DNA of 64,000 nt from Hermatobates lingyangjiaoensis (Eukaryota > Arthropoda > Insecta > Hemiptera > Hermatobatidae), in NCBI GenBank assembly GCA_026182355.1, contig JAPFBL010000321.1, positions 215,001 to 279,000 on the forward strand, read 5' to 3'. A model generated the notes under the pieces. The model did no database searches. It was given only the letters and a program-made list of their open reading frames with translations, and was not told where the DNA came from. Made by a program: the position numbers and the translations under genes. This document shows, one piece after another, positions 24,705 to 36,830 of this stretch; the stretch's first letter is position 1; the number at the start of each line of letters is the position of its first letter.

Positions 24705-24847
24705 TAAAATAAAATAAATTCAAAACGAAGGAAACACACAGAAAGACACAGACATAACTCACATCGATATTTCGACCATCGTCGTCATATCGATGTGAGT
24801 TATGTCTGTGTCTTTCTGTGTGTTTCCTTCGTTTTGAATTTATTTTA

Positions 24848-24850
<3 letters not shown>
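24705..24850. repeat. F1 palindromic element
   Basis: Near-perfect inverted repeat with arms of about 70 bp around 24780; its arm matches positions 1-110 of the window. (TA)n lies on both sides (24655-24670, 24850-24895). Confidence 0.9.
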
Positions 24851-24901
<51 letters not shown>

Positions 24902-25512
24902 TAAATGTTATATTTAAATATTATATTCAACATAAATATTATAATATATATATAATATTTATAAAATATTATAATATATTTATATATATAAATGTATATA
25001 TATTTATATATTATATTAACCCTCAGTTGCATTCCACTGGTACACCTGAACGCACGTACCTCTTCTCCTTCTCTTCTACTATTGTAAAAAGTAGTTATTG
25101 TAAAGTAAATATTTTAAAAAGAAAAGTTATCAACTTAAAAATATTTAATTGTCTAAGAATCGGTAACCTTTTATGTGTGATGTGGAAGTTTTAGAGAAAG
25201 TCGGACAAATAAACTATTGTTAGTTTTTATTAAACTATACAATTGATTAATAGTCCTTTCCTTAATTTACAATGAAAACACTAACTATGATACACTGTCC
25301 ATTCACAAGTGATGTCAAGACAACCAGCTGTGCAATCACAGGTCAGCCAACCAGGCAGTCCTTAGAGCAAAAGATTCAAATTTACATATGTATAACATAT
25401 CGTGCTAATTGAAGGATAATGGAAACTTTTATAACATACTATCAGTAAAGTAAACCAATTCCTCTAATGTATTAGTTCATTGAAAACTTTTTCATAGTTA
25501 TTCCCAAGAGAG

Positions 25513-25812
25513 AGGTAAGGCTAGCTCAGTGGTTACGTGCTCACCTCTGAACTGATAGGACCGGGGTTCGATCCCCACCTGGCTCTCGATTTATTCACGC
25601 GGGAGGTGAATAAATCTAAGCACGTCATCCCTCGGAGAAGGACGTTAAACTGTCCGTCTCGAGCCTGTACGATGTCAGGTACTCGTTAAAGATACCTACT
25701 CTAAATACACACTGTAGAATCAATCTTCATTGTGTGGTATCACAAAGGGCCAATGCTTGGCCTACGTGTGTTCCCTTGTGGAACTGCCACTGCAACCTAA
25801 CCTAACCTATTC
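25513..25812 (+). repeat. SINE-A copy with telomere-motif 3' end
   Basis: tRNA-like head 25513-25587 (TAGCTCAGTGGTTACG, GGTTCGATCCCC), body with ACGATGTCAGGTACTCG, and a 3' end CACTGCAACCTAACCTAACC. A second copy with the same 3' end lies at 60292-60607 on the minus strand. Confidence 0.85.
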
Positions 25813-26199
25813 TCAAGAGCCTCCCTACTTTCAAAAACCTGCAACCTTAACGACGCTATTGACACAAACTGTAATCTGTATTTGGGAGAATTCCAGCTCT
25901 TATGCTGGATGCTTTTAATATAAACTACTCAAAAACCATTGGAAAATACAGTAAAAGAACACGTAATATACTTGTAATATGATAATTGTATCTGACTAAT
26001 GTAACTTGTTGGATGATTTAAATATAAACTACGCAAAAAGCTACTGGAAAATACTGTAGAAAAAACAAAAAAAAAACCTGTAATATAATAATATACATTT
26101 TCGACAAAAATACGAATTTATTTACGTATTTTCTTGTATCTTTTATTTATTTTTATTTTTTCATATTTCCTAATTTAATTATAAATTGATTCTTGTCTA

Positions 26200-26355
26200 C
26201 CTTATTCTCTGTGTCCGGCAATATTGTTGGTCTCCAACTGTCTCTGTACCAGTGCGCTTGGTTTCCCTCTCTTATCTCTCTTGAAGACGGTTCAAATCAA
26301 CAATTAGAGACTGTAAGTGTGTGTTTTTAATTTCTCTGTGTTCCTTTTGGGTATA
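26200..26355 (+). repeat. F4 repeat
   Basis: Contains TTGAAGACGGTTCAA and AATTAGAGACTGTAAGTGTG, shared with 12410-12600 and with the inverted pair at 50215-50760. Confidence 0.65.
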
Positions 26356-26544
26356 ATGAACTATAATATAATAATTGTATCCGACTAATGTAACTTGTAG
26401 TTTTATAAATAAATGTATTGAATATATTTTTGTCTTGTTATTTTACCTACTATTAAATCACCATTGCTATAATAGAAGTAAGTGTTATAAATATGGCCAG
26501 CCTATACTAATGTTTAGTTGTAATCAGTTCTTGTGTTCTCCCAG

Positions 26545-26736
26545 AAATGTCTATTATACCACGCGCTGTCCACTTTCAACCGATACGAGTACACAGACCA
26601 TTGGCTGGAGCTACTGCTTACAAGTTGGCGGGAAAAGGACCGTAGGAGGAATGTACCAGCGACAGAGAGCGCTTCTATAGACGATGAATCATACCACCTC
26701 AAAAGTCATCTCACCCATCCTAGACAAGAATCATAG
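26545..26736 (+). CDS. Candidate terminal exon, unknown gene
   Basis: TTCTTGTGTTCTCCCAG precedes 26545. The frame then reads 63 residues with no low complexity, including STFNRYEYTDHWLELLLTSW and a charged stretch RNVPATESASIDDESYHL, ending in TAG. The block is less A+T rich than its surroundings. A second frame is also open for 32 codons from 26548, so the reading is uncertain. No family recognised. Confidence 0.25.
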   Translation, partial: KCLLYHALSTFNRYEYTDHWLELLLTSWREKDRRRNVPATESASIDDESYHLKSHLTHPRQES

Positions 26737-26809
26737 ATACATCTTTCAAATTTATAAGGAGAAATTTATATTTTCTAACAGTTCAGAGTGTGATTTTTTT
26801 TTCGTCGTA

Positions 26810-26945
26810 GGATGTGGAAAAACCTGTTCATCAGATCCCTTAGCAAGACGTCTTGCTTAGGGTATGTGGGGTTGGGGGTCCCGACCCACTAAAAAACCAC
26901 ATCCTATTTCCTGGCAATACCCGACACGGAAACCGTGTGTGATTT
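26810..26945. repeat. Unassigned GC-richer block, SINE-like
   Basis: Contains GGGTCCCGACCCAC and CACGGAAACCGTGTG, both self-complementary. Composition and size suggest a short repeat, but I find no second copy here. Confidence 0.3.
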
Positions 26946-27405
26946 GATTAACATTCGTAATAGTAATCTTAAAACTTATAACACAAAACAAATTCATTAG
27001 GATTAACAAAGTCAAATCGAATTATTTACACAATATCCAATATATGACAAGTCAACTCTAGTTTATTTATTCAAAAACAAAGATTGTTATATTAATTATC
27101 AAAGCTAAACTAAAAAAAAATACAAAACAAAAGAAATTACTTAATGAGATCGATATTCTCGAAGAACAGTTTGACGTCAGGAGAAGATCAGAAGAGGAAC
27201 ACAAAAGTTCGATACTATCAGTGGAGTAGAGTCTTAGCTTACAATGTATCTAAGTATTAAATACATTGTATGTATCTGACTTACATGTTTTTTACATACA
27301 TACAACGTATGTATGTTTGATACATACATATATGGTGACGTCTACATTTTATAACTTAAAAATTGATTTTTATTTATTTAGTGCTTCTCAGTTTTTACTT
27401 TGTTT

Positions 27406-27440
27406 GCTCTCTGATGATATACATTGAAAGGCCTCAGAGC
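27406..27440 (+). ncRNA. Hammerhead-like motif, H family (best core)
   Basis: GCTCT (27406-27410) - CTGATGA (27411-27417) - eight weakly paired bases - GAAA (27426-27429) - G GC C - TC - AGAGC (27436-27440). Stem I is five perfect pairs, the conserved CUGANGA and GAA boxes are intact, stem III is two pairs and the predicted cleavage site is after CUC. Stem II is weak (two pairs). A TA-rich run follows at 27485, as in the other families. Confidence 0.45.
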
Positions 27441-27484
27441 ATTTATTTCTATAGTTTTCCTTTTTCCATTGTGGTTTAAACTTT

Positions 27485-27565
27485 TTATATATATAGTTTA
27501 ATAATATATACATATATATTATGTATATTTATATATATATATTTATATATATATATATATATATT
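27485..27565. repeat. (TA)n-rich microsatellite
   Basis: Repeated TATATA blocks broken by GTATA and TTTA. Confidence 0.9.
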
Positions 27566-27754
27566 ATTACAGACCTCTTGTCTCTCTCTCTTACAACACA
27601 AAGAGTGTTAAACTAGCATAACTGACACGCACAAACCTAACGACTAAAGAACTTAGTTGAAATAGACTAAGTCAAGCTAAGGAAGATAAATAGAAGAAAC
27701 CATTAAAATAATACAAAAGTATGAACACTTTTAGAGTAAACTGGATGAGAAACT

Positions 27755-28292
27755 GGTTACAAGTAACCTGTTTTGGTATTATTGCGCGTACCCTGCTTCT
27801 TCAGCAATATCGCGAGTAATAACAGAACAGATTGATGCCTTTTTAACGTAAAAGCTCTTTCGCTGTATCTTGGGGGCACCAAGCTCTAGCGGAGGATATA
27901 GGCAATGTCAGCCTGTGAGATACGCCCGAGGTGGACCATGCGGAGGCGAGCTTCCACGACCCGACATCACTTACAAAATACAAAAGTAAAAACGATTGTC
28001 CTACGTAGTATTAAACTAAAATAAGAACGCCTGAGAGCAGCACTTGCAGTCATCACAGGTCAGGTGGCGCTATTCCCGATGTCTTCCGTAGACTTCTTAT
28101 TGCATAAATGTATATAAAAAACTCTTTACGTCGTGACGAGAGGGCACTACGGTATGTGTCAGCCACAAACTTTCCTGGGGGTACTTCATAAAGAAACCTT
28201 TCTTTAGCAAATCTACTTGTGCCTTACAAGTAACCTGTTTTGATATTAGAACGTGTACCCAGCCTTTCGGCCATATCACGTAAAAAGTAAAG
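27755..28292. repeat. SINE-B-related fragments
   Basis: 27765-27830 and 28205-28290 share AAGTAACCTGTTTTG and CAGC(A)AAT/CGGCCATATC blocks with SINE-B at 61991. 27925-27960 has CGAGGTGGACCATGCGGAGGC, inverted relative to SINE-B. Confidence 0.45.
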
Positions 28293-28299
28293 ATCTTTA

Positions 28300-28424
28300 A
28301 CGGCTACTTGATATCATACAGGCTTCACCTCCCATATGAATAAATCGAGAACCAGTGTGGGTATCGAACCCTAGACCCACTAGTTTAGAGACGATCACAT
28401 AACCACTGAGCTAAGCTGGCCTCC
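28300..28424 (-). repeat. SINE-A fragment (tRNA head)
   Basis: Minus-strand A and B boxes recognisable (GAGCTAAG.., GTATCGAACCCT on plus). Body truncated. Confidence 0.75.
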
Positions 28425-28471
28425 ATTACAAGTAACCAAATATGGGATTCTGTTTTCCTTCTTATATACAC

Positions 28472-28761
28472 ATAACTCTTGACTCTCTCTTTCTCTCTCT
28501 CTTCCTCTTTCTCTCTTTTTCTCTCTCTCTTTCTGTCTCCTCTCTCTCTCTCACTCTCTTACTCTCTCTCTTTTTCTCTCTCTCTTTCTGTCTCCTCTCT
28601 CTCTCCTCCTCTCTTTCCACTCTATCTCTCCTCTTCCTCTCTCTCTCTCTCTCACTCTCTTACTCTCTCTCTTTTTCTCTCTCTCTTTCTGTCTCCTCTC
28701 TCTCTCTCCTCTCTCTCTTTCCACTCTATCTCTCCTCTTTCTCTCCCTCTCCTCTCTCTCA

Positions 28762-28845
<84 letters not shown>

Positions 28846-28852
28846 AGTCTTA
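28472..28852. repeat. (CT)n-rich polypyrimidine tract with internal duplication
   Basis: About 380 bp of CT repeats with TTTTT and CCTC interruptions; a block containing TCTGTCTCCTCTC occurs three times. Open frames over it are simple-sequence artefacts. Confidence 0.97.
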
Positions 28853-28859
28853 CGAAAGA

Positions 28860-29925
28860 TAGGTGGTCATTCACAAATAAGTTGTCCAAAGGACTTTCTT
28901 AAACATACTTTAATGACTAGCAAAGGCAAAAAAGTTTAACAATACCTAACTAGCAAAATTGACAAACTAACAAAAAAATAGCTTTCAATCATTCTAGATC
29001 ATCATCAGGCTGATATACTTGTTAAATCAGCAAAAAATATTAAAACTAAGCTGTTCAAGTCTTCTGGCAGTCCTAAATTTGAATAAAACTGTTTGTTTTC
29101 AATTTTCATCTAGTTCATATTGAAACATTCAATGAATTAATAGTTCTTATACTCCTTAAAAATCAACCAACCCCCCCCCCCCCCACGAGGAACAGGGTCT
29201 CTGAGACTTCTAAGATTTCATTAAAGAATGCTTTAAAAAAATGTGGATATGTTGGTGTGTTTAAACTAAATTTATAATAAATCATAGGTAATAAAACTAT
29301 CACAAAAATGAACCTGTTAAAAAAAAAAGAATGACATTCATACCAAAAGCAAAGAAGGTTATTTACGAGTTCATAGTTTTGTACAAAATCTTACAAAAGA
29401 TTTTTTTTTTTCAGAATTCCGAATTGAAACACACTCGTAACTAAACTATGTAGTTGTTAAATTAAAATAAATCAGATTTTCCGCCCTTAGAACAACACAA
29501 AAGGTGAAAGAATTTAAATGTGAAAGCTGGAAACAATTAGTAATAATCAACTTGCAGTTGATTAATCCACAAATGAAATACATTACAAACAAATGAAACA
29601 TTATCAGATCTTAACATGAAATTGAATAGAAACTTTCTTAATAAGGACATTTGCATCACTGCAGACGTGTGACTCCTGGACACCTAATCAACCAATACGT
29701 CCAAGTACAAACAAATAGCAATGCGCTCCAGTTTTATATTTACACAGTTTTTTGAGATTATAAAAAGTTAAAATTTCAAAAAAAATGTTTCATTAAAAAT
29801 GTAAAGAATGAAATTTTTAATTAATTGACTATATTTTTTTCAGATGTTCATTAAAGTAATGTATTTTTAAAATATTACAATCAGAATTGTTTTTATTGAG
29901 TGGGTAGGCTTCATATACTGCTTTA
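28860..29925. other. No gene seen
   Basis: AT-rich; C tract at 29170-29184. Confidence 0.5.
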
Positions 29926-30720
29926 CACTTTAAGGACTAACATAGAATTCAGAGGAATTCAGTCGTCCCCCTCTGAAGAGGGTACTGCCTGTCAAAAGCC
30001 AGAGCATCTACCAGGCAAGTACCAGTTGTCGAATCCATTCAGATGAGTTCATAGCCTGTTCCCATTGATAGGGCTTTGGGGTCTCTAGTTCCCCGGTCCC
30101 CCAGCCAGTACGATGTCAGGTACTCGTTAAAGATCCAACGACCAACGAATATAACCGCGCACTATAGTGCACGTCGTAACTAGCAGTTCCAGACCAGAGG
30201 CCTTCTACTGCTTGATTACTGTGCTACTATAACATGGAATGTCAGTAATTCATGTCGGATATTAAGTTAGTCTGTACAGTAATGATGTCGTATTCGCGGT
30301 CATGTGGTCTTGTTAGTCATAGTTTTCAATGCTTTTAGTCATGAACTGGAAAGGTAGTCAGATAGTCACTGGATGAAGTAATTATTCAGTGAGGTTGAGG
30401 AAGGTTGGCGACAGGATTTAGAGTTTGTACAAGGAGGTTTGGATGAGTAGATAGTTTGTTGTCTTCATTGGTAGTAAGTTGGGTGATGTAGCTATCTATG
30501 GATTCCATTTTCAAATCATGGTGAACATCAACATTACGGGCGTACCAAGGAGCCCTGGCTATAAGGCGTTAAAGATCCCTACTGGAAATGGACGTGACTT
30601 ACGCAAAATTTAAAAACTCCCAATATAGAATCTGTAGGAATCACCAATTAAACAAAAAGCCGGTAAACAGCTGACGTTATCACCCGCTAGAGGATCGGTT
30701 TAAACAATTCAAATAAAAAA
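29926..30720. repeat. SINE-C nested in SINE-A
   Basis: SINE-A pieces about 30092-30136 and 30568-30710 (plus) are separated by SINE-C in minus orientation (30137-30567). The insertion is flanked by perfect 11-bp duplications GTTAAAGATCC (30126-30136, 30568-30578). 29926-30090 is a GC-richer unassigned block. Confidence 0.8.
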
Positions 30721-30849
30721 AATATGGTCAACAACATAATAGAATTGCTTATAAACATAAACATATAAGTTTTGTCACGCATTCATTAGTGATGAAGTAT
30801 ATTATAATTATATTTTGTTCATTCCGTGCAAAATCGACGTAAGCTTTAC

Positions 30850-30960
30850 AGTACTAACGACTAATGACTAAGGAATATTTCCATGCACATCAGTGCACGT
30901 CGTAATTAGTAGTTCCGGTCCAGAGGCCCACTACTGCTAAATTATCATCCTCATGTTTTT
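30850..30960 (-). repeat. SINE-C 3' fragment
   Basis: Shares TTCCGGTCCAGAGGCC and the palindromic GTGCA..TGCAC block with the other SINE-C copies. Confidence 0.75.
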
Positions 30961-31040
30961 GTTAGGACCAGTATAATGAGGACGTTAGTCTATAAGGCCA
31001 GTATTAAAGTTAATATTTATTCTGCTATATAATATAGTGT

Positions 31041-31775
31041 TATTTACTTTCTATCCAAGACAACGAAATCCCAATGAAGTCTGATGCTGCACAATACATA
31101 TTACTTACTTTCTATCCAAGACAACGAAGTCCCAATGAAGTCTGATGCTACACAATACATATTATTTACTTTCTATCCAAGACAACGAAGTCCTAATGAA
31201 GGCTGATGCTACACAATACATATTATTTACTTTCTATCCAAGATAACGAAGTCCCAATGAAGGCTGATGCTACACAATACATATTATTTACTTTCTATCC
31301 AAGATAACGAAGTCCCAATGAAGTCTGATGCTACACAATACATATTATTTACTTTCTATCCAAGACAACGAAGTGCCAATGAAGTCTGATGCTACACAAT
31401 ACATATTATTAACTTTCTATCCAAGACACCGAAGTCCCAATGAAGTCTGATGCTACACAATACATATTATTTACTTTCTATCCAAGACAACGAAGTCCCA
31501 ATGAAGTCTGTTGCTACACAATACATATTATTTACTTTCTATCCAAGACATCGAAGTCCCAATGAAGTCTGATGCTACACAATACATTTTATTTACTTTA
31601 TATCCAAGACAACGAATTCCCAATGAAGTCTGATGCTACACAATACATATTACTTACTTTCTATCCAAGATAACGAAGTCCCAATGAAGTATGATGCTAA
31701 CAATACATATTATTTACTTTCTATCCAAGATAACGAAGTCCCAATGAAGTCTGATTCTTCACAATACAAAGTATC
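31041..31775. repeat. 61-bp tandem repeat, about 12 copies
   Basis: Unit runs from TATTTACTTTCTATCCAAGA through CCCAATGAAGTCTGATGCTA to ACAATACATAT. Copies differ by a few point changes; no unique spacers. Confidence 0.97.
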
Positions 31776-31779
31776 TTGT

Positions 31780-32305
31780 GCCTTAAGAGCTAGACAAAGC
31801 CCTCAATAAATGAATTTATTCTTTAATTATTTATTTACCTTTAAATAAATATTTCATTTACAAACTGTACAAGTTCAGGAGGTCTTCATGCTACTTAAGG
31901 TTGCGATCCTCTAGCGCATACATTGTTTTAATTGAATCAGTTTTTACATAAATATAAAATTGTAGGACATTTCATAATAGCTACAGACAAAGGAAACTTA
32001 TTTTTGTAGACTAAATGTCGGCATGTTTTTATTCTGGTGGTTACTTTGCCTACTTGTTGAAGCATCTGCTTAAGAAATGTCCACCTTCTGTTGACTTCTA
32101 TTTACAATTTCTTTTTCCTTAACATCCAACTTTAAACTTTTTTTTCTTTTTAACATCTTTATTTTGAAATATACAACGAAGCATATTTTACATAATAAGC
32201 ATATGTGGTAAGAGTAACACAAGTAGCTTTGAAGACACACGATGAAAGAATGAAACCCAGTGGTTTAACTTTTCACTTCGTTTCTTGGTTATTTTAGATT
32301 ACAGT
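31780..32305. other. No gene seen
   Basis: AT-rich sequence, no repeat recognised. Confidence 0.4.
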
Positions 32306-32310
32306 GGCAG

Positions 32311-32983
32311 TAGGGTTTATACAAAAACCGACATTTAAAACCAGTTTTCGAATAGTAATTTTTCCAAAAAACCGGTTTTAACCGGTTTCGAATTTTTATA
32401 AAAAAATTTTTTGCTCGAATATTCTGTAATTCGAATAAAAAATTTTAACAGAAAATTTAGAGTGATTAAAAGCAGTTTTTGATTGAAATTATTTACTGTT
32501 CAATTTTATTGATAGTAAAATTTTTTTATTTAATTTAGTAGAACAAAGAAATAATAGTTGACCAGGATTAAATAACTTTAAAAACAATTATTCCTTGTTT
32601 ATTCATAATTTTTTCATATAAGGATGTAAATATTTTTATAATAGTGAAACGAGTTATTCATTCATCAAAGCTGAACTTCAGCAAATTTATTCGAATAAAT
32701 AAAAACAATATATATTCATATTTTTATAATAACCATATTATTTTATAACCATATTATGTTTATAATAACCATATATTAAATCGGACCGATATGATTCCAA
32801 GAACCAAACCGCTTGCAACGGTGTTTTCATCAATCTGATATATTTGGCTACATTTGTCATTTTCAATTTTTTTTTAAGTGTTATTCGTACATTGAAAATC
32901 GATATTTTCTACTAAAAAACCGGTTTTCGAATTTCATAATTTGCTCAAAAAAAAACCGGTTTTTAAAAACCGGACAAACCCTA
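32311..32983. mobile_element. MITE with TAGGGTTT terminal inverted repeats
   Basis: Begins TAGGGTTT and ends AAACCCTA. Inside both ends lie inverted AAACCGGTTTT-type blocks and AAAACCGGTTTTCGAA. AT-rich interior, no transposase. No clean target duplication by eye. Confidence 0.65.
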
Positions 32984-33299
32984 AGTAGAAACCTGGGCCA
33001 TCTTCTCTTGAGTCATCCTTTGGGATTCTGGGAATGTGAGGAAGAAGCAAGATTTTGTTCAAGTGAATTCGGGTGTAAGAAAAGTATTTCACTCGCCTTA
33101 CACATTTTTAGTGAAACTTCTTATAACGATCAGAGGCTAGATTTTGTATAAATGGAAATTCTTAGGTGTCTATGAAAAGTGTAATTTCTGACATAATATA
33201 AAGCATTAGTTATTGTCCAAACGATTTTGGTTATAAAACCATAGCGCAAAAAAAATCTTTGTTTCCACTTCTAAAACAGTCGAGTTTGAAGAGATTAAC

Positions 33300-34985
33300 C
33301 GCAAATATGTTTTACAGTATCTATGTACTTATAAAACCCTCATGCTCTTGTTTGAATATTTGCATACACGTAAAAATTGGAATACCTGTCAATTCCAGTT
33401 TACGATAACGAATTATTAAAATAAATATTACAGAAAATAGTGAGTAATATAAATATGGCATTAAAAAGAAAGGAGAATAAAAATAAATTGTCTCAACATA
33501 AGTCAAGTAAGATTAAAATAACTCCAGATGTAAAATTTATTTAAGTTATAGAATAAACCTGACGAGTTTTTCTTCGAAAAATCTCAGTCCCGTTTTTCAA
33601 AATTTTATTGTTGTTTGGACAATGTTTTTTTTATTTCAAATTTTTACTTTTAATTCTTGTCATATGTATATATATATATATATATATAACAAATTGTATT
33701 TATCAGGAATCGGTTAGTTTTCCAAATTGAAATCAAACTTTCAAAAGCCATTGTTTTGATTTAACAATCTATTTAGAACTTAAGCAATAAACAGATGTTT
33801 GAAATTCCGAAAGTATATATAATAAACTATTACATTAGAGGTTTAAAATGAATAATTTTAGGATCACTAACCTGAACAAAAATGTCAGCACAAATACAAA
33901 TGTTCCAAGGTAATATTACAAAGACACATTCCTTTCATTAATGTTATTTTATGTTGGGTAAAATAAATTGACTATTTCAATTTACAGGTTTCATTAGTTT
34001 TAAATACGCTAAAAAATTTGAAGCATATTAAGTTTAGCATTATAAGTTTTAAATATACCTCGAATTAATGTTTTATTTATTTATGTAATAAACAAAATTA
34101 TTTTTTTTTTCTGTTTTATTAAATATACTTATTGTTCTAAGGTAGTGCAATCAGTTATTATGTGGTATTTACTCAATGTAGGCTAAAAAGCTAATGAAAT
34201 AGTGTACATGAAAAGATATAAAATGATAAAACACTATTAATTAGTCCAAGTATAGAAATTTTTTTCATTCGAAGAAGGACATTCGACATTTGATAGTAAA
34301 AACATAAAAAAAGTTTGTATTTAGTTTAATATTAAATACGTGGCCTTGTCTGTTTCAGTGTTTCAGAAGATTAATAGTTAAAAACAATAATAGAGTGGTC
34401 CAATAAAAAAAATGATTCCATCAAAATTTAGTTCTTTGACAACTGCTCACAGCAGATGCAACCAAACAATTCTCACAGTGTAATATGATAGCAGACGTAA
34501 TAATATTAAAATTAAACTTTAATAACGTATTATAGGGTAAAAAGCTAATGAAATGGTCTCCACATATAGAAATTTAAACGTATAAACAACTCATTTCGAA
34601 CACGTAGCGTTCTTTATCAGGCATTCACTAAAGGTGAGTGTCTGTGGTACAACTGACACTCACTGACACTGAATCAGTTGTACTACAGATAATACCCTTA
34701 GTTAATGCCTGAAGAAGAATACTATGTGTTCGAAGCGCGTTGTTTATACGATTAAATTTCTATATGTGGAGATTATTTCATTAGTATACTTACTGTGTAT
34801 ATATCTTGATTCATGTTAAGAATTCTATATCAAATGCTTGGACCATAGAATCTTTGTTTTCATGACTTAATAACAAGAAATATTATGAACAGTTATTCCT
34901 GTCAATCACATTAAGTGAACGTATATTATTAATTGTCGCTATAATTTCTTACCATTGAGTGACACAAGGGGTTACGGGTAGTTTA
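33300..34985 (+). repeat. R4 dispersed repeat interrupted by an R2 insertion
   Basis: 33300-34134 plus 34785-34985 match 37575-38965. The interruption 34135-34784 is an R2 element flanked by TATACTTATTG (34124-34134) and TATACTTACTG (34785-34795). The other R4 copy reads straight through this site (38776-38786), so the empty site is available for comparison. Confidence 0.8.
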
Positions 34986-36830
34986 GTTTTTAATAGAACT
35001 CGAGTTTTATATCAAAATTATCTTTTGTTCAGCACTAGGAAAGCTTAAATGACATTCTAACATTAAAATACTATTAAATGATGTGATAAATGTCTTACTA
35101 ACACGTGCAAAATACAACAAGTCAACTTTTACTGTTACTTATGTAATAGAAGACTGTTTCTATTCTTCTGCAAGAAGCAAGCAATCTTTTATGAAGGTCC
35201 CCTTTCCAGTATGAACTAGCCTAAAGATGCAAATAAAATCAGAGAACTCGTCTGGCAATTGTTGAATAATTCAATGCAGCCAGCCAGTCTTCATGGATTT
35301 ATTCCGGAGAATAATAAACTGTGGTGGACAGAGTATACTTCTGAACAGTTGACTGAAAAAGACAGTGGGAGATATTGCCGCAATGTCAAGGTGAAACTCC
35401 TATTGACAAGATGTACCAATTATAAAATATTTGAGAGTTATTAACAGCTATTCAAGAATACTTATTCATAAATCCATCATCAGGAGGACAATGCTCATAT
35501 AAAAGTAAGACCGCACTACAAAGCAAAAGTTTTAGAAATCTTATAGCACAAAAAAAATCAGAGGATATTTTTTGGTTTATTGCTTTTGTATCATTAAAGA
35601 TAATACCAAAATTTCATTACTCGAGAATTAGTAGTTTAGGTGAAAAAAAATGTCTAAAAACAGGTTTTTGGCAAAAAAAAATTGAATTTCCCGTCATCCA
35701 TAATTGTTCTCAGCCATAAACAATTATGATCATCTACAATATGAGGCCCATTTTTCTGTAAAATATCATTTTGATCCGAACCGTAGCATGACCGCAAACT
35801 TTGAATACACACTCACCCACCCACACACAGACATCATGGAAAAAACTTCGTAAAATGACTTTTGGGGCCTCAAAACATGTAATTCCGTAAAAATTTCCAG
35901 ATCAAAGTTTTTCACGGTCATTATAATAGTAAAAAACAAAACATGTAATTTCGTCAAAAATCTTAAGATCGAATTTTTTCACGATCGCTATAATTGTAAG
36001 AAAAGGAGCAGATTAAATATTACAGAACGGGAAGATTTGAGGTTATTCTTAACAAAACTGAAGCCAAATATTGATAATGATGTTAATCCATTAAGTACAT
36101 CCCTCCCAAGAAAATTATGACTATTTTGTTATTGCCATTGTAAAAGTTACGTTACGTTATTAAATTCTGACGTAGTGCAATCATTTATTATGTGGTAATT
36201 ACTCATTGTAAAGTAAAAAGCTAATGAAATGGTCTCCACATGTAAAAAATTAGTCGTATAAACAACGCGTTTCGAACACGTAGTGTTCTTCTTCAGGCAT
36301 TAACTACAGGTGGTACAATACAATACTTCAGGCATTGTTTGTGGTACAACTAAGACTAAGTCGTACCACAACAACTAAGTTGTATCACAGACACTAACCC
36401 GTAGTTAATGCCTGAAGAAGAACACTACGTGTTCGAAACGCGTTGTTTATACCATTATATTTTTATATGTGGAGACCATTTCATTAGCTTTTTACCCTAT
36501 AATACGTTATTAAAGTTTAATTTTAATATTATTACGTCTGTTATCATATTACAATGTGAGAATTGTTTGGTTGCATGTGCTGCGAGCAGATGTCAAAGAA
36601 CTAAATTTTGATGGAATCATTTTTTTTTATTGGACCACTCTATTATTGTTTTTAACTATTAATCTTCTGAAACACTGAAACAGACAAGGCCACGTATTTT
36701 ATATTAAACTAAATACAAACTTTTTTATGTTTTTACTATCAAATGTCGAATGTCCTTCTTCGAATGAAAAAAATTTCTATACTTGGACTAATTAATAGTG
36801 TTTTATCTTTTTATATCTTTTCATGTACAC
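34203..36830. repeat. Two R2 elements in inverted orientation, arms about 450 bp
   Basis: 34203-34660 and 36380-36830 are reverse complements (for example GGACATTCGACATTTGATAG at 34278 and its complement near 36745). Each also contains its own small palindrome around CTTCTTCAGGC / GCCTGAAGAAG (34610-34720, 36290-36420). 35000-36160 between them contains no recognised gene; an open frame at 35241-35441 is of unknown meaning. Confidence 0.85.

Noticed and set aside
28442..28939. Leu/Ser-rich and Arg/Glu-rich frames over the CT tract
   Set aside because: Simple-sequence artefacts present on both strands.
31041..31775. CRISPR-like array
   Set aside because: Whole 61-bp units repeat head to tail with no unique spacers, in a eukaryotic setting.
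35241..35441. Gene exon (frame with NNSMQPASLHGFIPENNKLW)
   Set aside because: Protein-like, but enclosed by repeats and without splice context or a recognised family; left as unassigned.
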